Source: Planctomycetota bacterium (GTDB taxonomy: Bacteria; Planctomycetota; Planctomycetia; Gemmatales; Gemmataceae). From it: a DNA stretch of 64,000 bases. The notes under the pieces were generated by a model. The model was not told where the DNA came from, did not search any database, and saw only the letters and a list, made by a program, of their open reading frames with translations. The translations under genes and the position numbers were made by a program. The stretch spans positions 1 through 64,000 of the forward strand of contig JACPZP010000032.1 in NCBI GenBank assembly GCA_016195405.1. The letters run 5' to 3'. This document shows positions 60,343-64,000 of this stretch, piece after piece (the first letter of the stretch is position 1; every line of letters begins with the position of its first letter).

Positions 60343-60954
60343 ATGTCCGCCACGCTTGAACAACCGGCGATCCAACCCGCAGCGGAAGTTCCGCGACCGC
60401 ACCGCTGGAGCGCGGAGGAACTTTACCATCTGTTGCAGATCGGTTTTTTCGCGGGCAGGAGAATTGAACTGATCGACGGGGAGATCATCGATATGGCTGC
60501 ACAAGGCAACCTGCACGCCCAAGGAATCAGCCTTACCGAAGAGGCCCTCAGGACTGCCTTCGGTCCAAAGTTCTGGGTGCGCGTCCAAATGTCGATCGAT
60601 CTGACGCCGTATTCCGTTCCTGATCCTGATTTGGCAGTCATTCCAGGCTCGGTCCGAGATAACGCTGGTAGCGATAATCCCAAGAGTGCACTGCTGATCG
60701 TAGAGGTGAGCGACACGACGCTTTCGTATGATCGCAACCGAAAAGGAAGCCTCTACGCCCGCGTTGGAATAGCCGATTATTGGATCGTGAATGTGGAAAA
60801 AAAGTGGCTTGAAGTGCATCGCAATCCTATTCCGGACGAATCCAAGGACTTTCAGTTTCGTTATCAGGATGTGGTTTACCTCGAGCCGAGTGACGCGGTC
60901 TCGCCGTTGGCCTTGCCGAATGCCAAGATCAAGGTTGCCGACTTGCTTCCATGA
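60343..60954 (+). CDS. Uma2-family (DUF820) restriction-endonuclease-like protein
   Basis: 203 residues from the ATG at 60343 (GGAGCGGGAG 6 nt upstream). Family core in order: WSAEELYHLLQIGFFAGRRI, ELIDGEIIDMAAQGNLHAQG, SVPDPDLAVIPGSVRDN (Asp), ALLIVEVSDTTLSYDRNRKG (Glu-x-x spacing) and YARVGIADYWIVNVEKKWLE. The PD-(D/E)XK-like site appears intact. Second copy after 16208-16858. cmk begins one base after its stop. Confidence 0.85.
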   Translation: MSATLEQPAIQPAAEVPRPHRWSAEELYHLLQIGFFAGRRIELIDGEIIDMAAQGNLHAQGISLTEEALRTAFGPKFWVRVQMSIDLTPYSVPDPDLAVIPGSVRDNAGSDNPKSALLIVEVSDTTLSYDRNRKGSLYARVGIADYWIVNVEKKWLEVHRNPIPDESKDFQFRYQDVVYLEPSDAVSPLALPNAKIKVADLLP

Positions 60955-60955
60955 T

Positions 60956-61612
60956 ATGCATATGATCGTCACCATCGATGGACCCGCCGGCGCCGGCAAG
61001 AGCAGCGCCGCACGCCTTTTGGCGCAGCGGCTCGGCTTCGATTTTCTCGACACCGGCGCGATGTACCGGGCCGTCACGCTGGCGGCCTTGCGAAAACACC
61101 TCGACCTCGAAGATCAAATCTCGCTCGCCGGTTTGATGGAAACCCTCAAGATCGACATGCCGCCTGCCCGAGTCGTGCTCAACGGCGAGGACATCACCGG
61201 CCTGATTCGCACTCCGGAGATCACCACTGCTTCGGGACCCATCGCCAGCAGCCCGGTCGTGCGCCGCCGTCTGGTTCAGTGGCAACGGCAAATCGCTTCA
61301 GGGCGGTCAATGGTGTGCGAAGGCCGCGATCAAGGAACTGTCGCCTTTCCCGATGCCGGCTGCAAGTTTTTCTTGGTCGCCGATCCCGTCGAGCGTGCCC
61401 GGCGCCGGCACAGGGAACTCGAATCGCGCGGCAACAAGCTTTCCTTTGATGAAGTCCTTCGGGCTCAGGAAGAACGCGATCTACGGGACGCCGCGCGTGC
61501 GATCGGTCCGATGGTGCCCGCCGCGGATGCGATCATCCTCGACAGCACGAGGTTGACGCCGGCTCAAGTCGTCGAGCGCATGGATCGCGAAGTGCGGGCG
61601 CGCTTGCCATGA
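60956..61612 (+). CDS. cmk: Cytidylate kinase
   Basis: Phosphorylates CMP/dCMP with ATP. 218 residues from the ATG at 60956 (or 60962). Walker A is VTIDGPAGAGKSSAARLLA, followed by GFDFLDTGAMYRAVTLAAL. The CMP-binding block reads ITTASGPIASSPVVRRRLVQ, then MVCEGRDQGTVAFPDAGCKF (usually GRDIGTV; here GRDQGTV) and ERARRRHREL. The Uma2 stop is 1 bp upstream, and the stop overlaps plsC by 4 bp, so the three are one transcription unit. Confidence 0.95.
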   Translation: MHMIVTIDGPAGAGKSSAARLLAQRLGFDFLDTGAMYRAVTLAALRKHLDLEDQISLAGLMETLKIDMPPARVVLNGEDITGLIRTPEITTASGPIASSPVVRRRLVQWQRQIASGRSMVCEGRDQGTVAFPDAGCKFFLVADPVERARRRHRELESRGNKLSFDEVLRAQEERDLRDAARAIGPMVPAADAIILDSTRLTPAQVVERMDREVRARLP

Positions 61613-62277
61613 CGGATGAACGCCCCCTCCAAAGGCTTTGGTACGATGCCGTGCACACCGTCGCCATGGCGGTGTTCACGCTTGGATTCAGCTATCGATA
61701 TGAAGGGAAGCGGCTCGTGCCCAAGACCGGACCGGCCCTCTTCGTCGCCAACCATCAGAGCTTCGTCGATCCTTTGGTTGTTGGCATGGCGACCAGCCGG
61801 CACCTCGTTTACCTCGCGCGCAAGACGCTCTTCCGCCAGTCCGTGTTCGCCGCCGCGATCCGCAGCCTCAACGCCGTGCCCATCGACCAGGAAGGCGTCG
61901 GCAAGGAAGGCATTCGCGCGATCTTGAATGAACTGAAAAAGGGCAACGCAGTGCTCGTCTTCCCGGAAGGCTCGCGCACCCCCGACGGCAACCTCCACGA
62001 ATTGCGGCCAGGGATTCACCTTTTGATCAAGCGGACCGAGGCGCCGATTGTGCCCGTGGGCATCGCTGGGGCATACGACGCCTATCCGATTTGGCGAAAT
62101 TATCCCATTCCGGCGCCGCTCTTCCTGCCGGCGACCGAGCGAACCATTGCCGTTTCCATTGGGCAGCCGCTGGAGGCGCGGCGCTTCGCCGAATTGCCTC
62201 GCGACCAGGCAATGGCTGAACTCTATAACGAACTGCAAAAAGCACATGTCCGTGCCGAGAAACTTCGTCGCAAGTAG
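61609..62277 (+). CDS. plsC: 1-acyl-sn-glycerol-3-phosphate acyltransferase family protein
   Basis: 222 residues, lysophospholipid acyltransferase family. The catalytic HX4D is ANHQSFVDPLVVG, the second block is FPEGSRTPDGNLHELRPGIH, and VPVGIAGAYDAYPIW is the third. A hydrophobic N-terminus (VHTVAMAVFTLGF) may associate with the membrane. Overlaps cmk by 4 bp (ATGA), a cmk-plsC arrangement seen in several phyla. The acyl acceptor is presumably lysophosphatidate but could differ. Confidence 0.9.
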   Translation: MTDERPLQRLWYDAVHTVAMAVFTLGFSYRYEGKRLVPKTGPALFVANHQSFVDPLVVGMATSRHLVYLARKTLFRQSVFAAAIRSLNAVPIDQEGVGKEGIRAILNELKKGNAVLVFPEGSRTPDGNLHELRPGIHLLIKRTEAPIVPVGIAGAYDAYPIWRNYPIPAPLFLPATERTIAVSIGQPLEARRFAELPRDQAMAELYNELQKAHVRAEKLRRK

Positions 62278-62286
62278 GGCGCCCAC

Positions 62287-63027
62287 ATGCCTACCGTCCT
62301 ATCGATCCTAGCTCATCCGGATGACGCGGAATTCCTCTGCGCGGGCACGATGATTCGCCTCAAGCGCGAGCGCGGTTGGAGCGTCCACATCGCCTCGATG
62401 ACGCCGGGCGACTGCGGCTCGGTGGAGCTTGGACCGGACGAAATTAGCCGTATTCGCCGCGCCGAGGGCGCGCGGGCGGCGGAACTCATCGGAGGAAGCT
62501 ACCATTGCCTCGAGGAGCGCGACCTGATGATCTTCTACAGCGCGGTAACGCTGGAAAAAGTGACCCGGCTCTTGCGCCAGGTTCGGCCCGACATCGTCAT
62601 GACCCACAGCCTCTCGGATTACATGCTCGATCACGAGGTGACCAGCACCATCGTGCGGGCGGCGCTGTTCGGAGCGCCGATTCCGAACTTCCTCCAGGAC
62701 CGCGGCGTCGGTGAGTCGGTGCCGCACATTCCGCACCTCTATTACTGCGATCCCATCGAGGGCAAGGATCCGTTGGGCCGTGAGGTGGATCCCGGCTTCT
62801 GCATCGATATTTCCGCGGTGATCGACGTGAAAACGGAAATGCTCTCGCGCCACGCCAGCCAGCGCGACTGGCTCCTCAAGCATCACGGCATGGACCAGTA
62901 CACGTTGGCGATGCGAAATTGGAGCGCCCTGCGCGGCAAGAGCATCGGCGCCCTCTTCGCCGAGGGTTTCCGGCAGCACTTGGGACACAGCTATCCGCAG
63001 GACAACCTGCTTGCAAGTCTGGTATAG
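62287..63027 (+). CDS. PIG-L family deacetylase
   Basis: 246 residues, zinc-dependent N-acetyl-sugar deacetylase of the LmbE/PIG-L family. The AHPDD motif (residues 9-13, LAHPDDAEFLCAG) supplies the catalytic Asp and zinc ligands, with SDYMLDHEVTS for the last His. Typical substrates are GlcNAc conjugates (as in bacillithiol, mycothiol or GPI pathways). The substrate here is unknown and no BshA/BshC partner is in the window. Starts 9 bp after plsC. Confidence 0.9.
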   Translation: MPTVLSILAHPDDAEFLCAGTMIRLKRERGWSVHIASMTPGDCGSVELGPDEISRIRRAEGARAAELIGGSYHCLEERDLMIFYSAVTLEKVTRLLRQVRPDIVMTHSLSDYMLDHEVTSTIVRAALFGAPIPNFLQDRGVGESVPHIPHLYYCDPIEGKDPLGREVDPGFCIDISAVIDVKTEMLSRHASQRDWLLKHHGMDQYTLAMRNWSALRGKSIGALFAEGFRQHLGHSYPQDNLLASLV

Positions 63028-63066
63028 TGTGGATGGTAACCCGTCCCTGACTGCCGCGAGGCCCTC

Positions 63067-64000
63067 ATGTCGGAAGGATCCCAATCCGCGCTCGAGAGCA
63101 TCCCGTCGCTGCAAGCCATCCTGGGTTATCTCAATTTCTCCGAAGGCAAACCCGATGCCCGCTTTCAAAAGCAACTCAACGACGCATTCGCTGTGGCCGC
63201 CTCCGCGGGAAGCCCAACGCCATGGTGCGATTTGGCGGGCGCGCTCCGAGACGGCTTACAGGCACTGAAACAAAGCGGATCGGCGGCCTTTCGCGACGCA
63301 AGCCAGGCACGACATGTCATGACCCTGGTCTTCCAATCTCTCTTGCCGGCGTATCGAGCACATCATGCGGACCTACTCGGCCACGTGAGCGAGGTCGGTC
63401 TGTGGCAACCGTTCTTTCTCGCACGTACTTTCGAAGCCGTGCTCGGGCAACGTGGGCCATGGGAGGAAACGGAGCGTATCGTCGCCGGCGCCTTGCGGCA
63501 GCTTAACGACTTCGTCGGTAATCGCCCCGTCGCAGTCCTGGAAAACCGCGAGCGCGGCGAGGTCTACGATCACGAACGGGTCCGGCCCATTCCGCTATAC
63601 ATGCGCGGCGCCGGTGTCGCTTGGGGATCCTATCAGCCTCTCCTCCTGAAGGCTCTCGAGATCCTGCAAGACACGGATGCCCATTTGCTCGCCGATGCGT
63701 GCTTCGATCCGGCGGTTCTGGACGAGCTGGCTCTCGACCCGCGCGGCTACGACTTTGGCCATCCGGTCGACAAACGGCCCAACTACGTCTTCGGTGAATG
63801 GGACCCGCATCACATCGACAACCAGGGCCGCTTTCGACGCTTTGTCGTCCGTCCCATGCTTTTGGCGGGATTGTGGGAACGCGTCAATACCCAAGTCGCT
63901 TTCGATCAAGAGGAACTGCTGTTCGAGGCCGCGGCAGTCTTAGCGGGCACGATTCTGATGGCCGCGGGCGTCAGCGGCGCCGGGCCGCAAACTTACGACT
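63067..64000 (+). CDS. Hypothetical protein, 5' part (runs off the window)
   Basis: Open from the ATG at 63067 to the end of the window, 311 codons without a stop. It begins MSEGSQSALESIPSLQAILG and contains SEVGLWQPFFLARTFEAVLG, VRPIPLYMRGAGVAWGSYQP and VDKRPNYVFGEWDPHHIDNQ. No signal peptide is seen. No family recognised. It follows the PIG-L gene by 39 bp, so it may belong to the same operon. The frame is coding-like throughout (strong G/C bias at third positions). Confidence 0.75.
   Translation, partial: MSEGSQSALESIPSLQAILGYLNFSEGKPDARFQKQLNDAFAVAASAGSPTPWCDLAGALRDGLQALKQSGSAAFRDASQARHVMTLVFQSLLPAYRAHHADLLGHVSEVGLWQPFFLARTFEAVLGQRGPWEETERIVAGALRQLNDFVGNRPVAVLENRERGEVYDHERVRPIPLYMRGAGVAWGSYQPLLLKALEILQDTDAHLLADACFDPAVLDELALDPRGYDFGHPVDKRPNYVFGEWDPHHIDNQGRFRRFVVRPMLLAGLWERVNTQVAFDQEELLFEAAAVLAGTILMAAGVSGAGPQTYD

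Noticed and set aside
1-64000. CRISPR array, insertion sequence, prophage or integrase
   Set aside because: No regularly spaced direct repeats, no transposase or integrase motifs and no phage structural genes were seen. The repeats present are palindromic intergenic elements.

Overview
The window looks like a chromosomal segment of a GC-rich planctomycete, most like the Gemmataceae and relatives. This rests on family content: a DUF1559 prepilin-like protein, an extracellular protein with the N-terminal 'LEVREVLSG' signature, FHA and Hanks-type kinases, a Kdo hydroxylase, Uma2 proteins, the tetrahydromethanopterin C1 genes fae and mtdB-like, and many long palindromic intergenic repeats. I had no database access, so the taxon is an inference.

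Layout. 1-1.2 kb: rplM-rpsI. 1.2-16.1 kb: a minus-strand complex I operon, nuoA-B-C-D-E-F-(lipoprotein)-G-H-I-J-K-L-N, with no nuoM. 16.2-24.3 kb: housekeeping and hypothetical genes (Uma2, aminotransferase, PolX, a PseG-like protein, parB with a parS-like palindrome, tRNA-Pro). 24.4-28.2 kb: a glycine-zipper membrane protein, a tandem HMA protein and a thioredoxin-like protein. 28.3-34.6 kb: a tripartite-type RND efflux operon. 34.8-42.3 kb: a signalling and chaperone cluster (FHA-pseudokinase, PAS histidine kinase, Ser/Thr kinase, Hsp70-like). 42.6-53.5 kb: an accessory region of exported and lipid-anchored proteins. 53.8-57.3 kb: Fae, a methylene-H4MPT dehydrogenase, an alpha/beta hydrolase and an LLM flavin oxidoreductase. 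57.4-64 kb: Kdo hydroxylase, fused radical SAM protein, Uma2, cmk, plsC, a PIG-L deacetylase and a partial gene.

Most notable observation. Two minus-strand genes in the accessory region (49782-50189 and 51994-52497) each contain one in-frame TGA directly after a Cys codon. Both reading frames continue with protein-like sequence. In both, a 7-bp stem with a GUC or GGUC apical loop follows the TGA by 12 or 16 nt, matching the known shape of bacterial SECIS elements. One extended frame ends in an ATGA overlap with the next gene. The other aligns without gaps to the C-terminal domain of a MauE-like protein in this window that has Cys at the TGA position. I propose both as selenoproteins with a Cys-Sec pair. 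No Sec machinery lies in the window.

Second theme. Long palindromic repeats (at least six families) sit directly against stop codons, sometimes supplying the stop. One repeat unit appears inside the coding sequence of the Hsp70-like gene.
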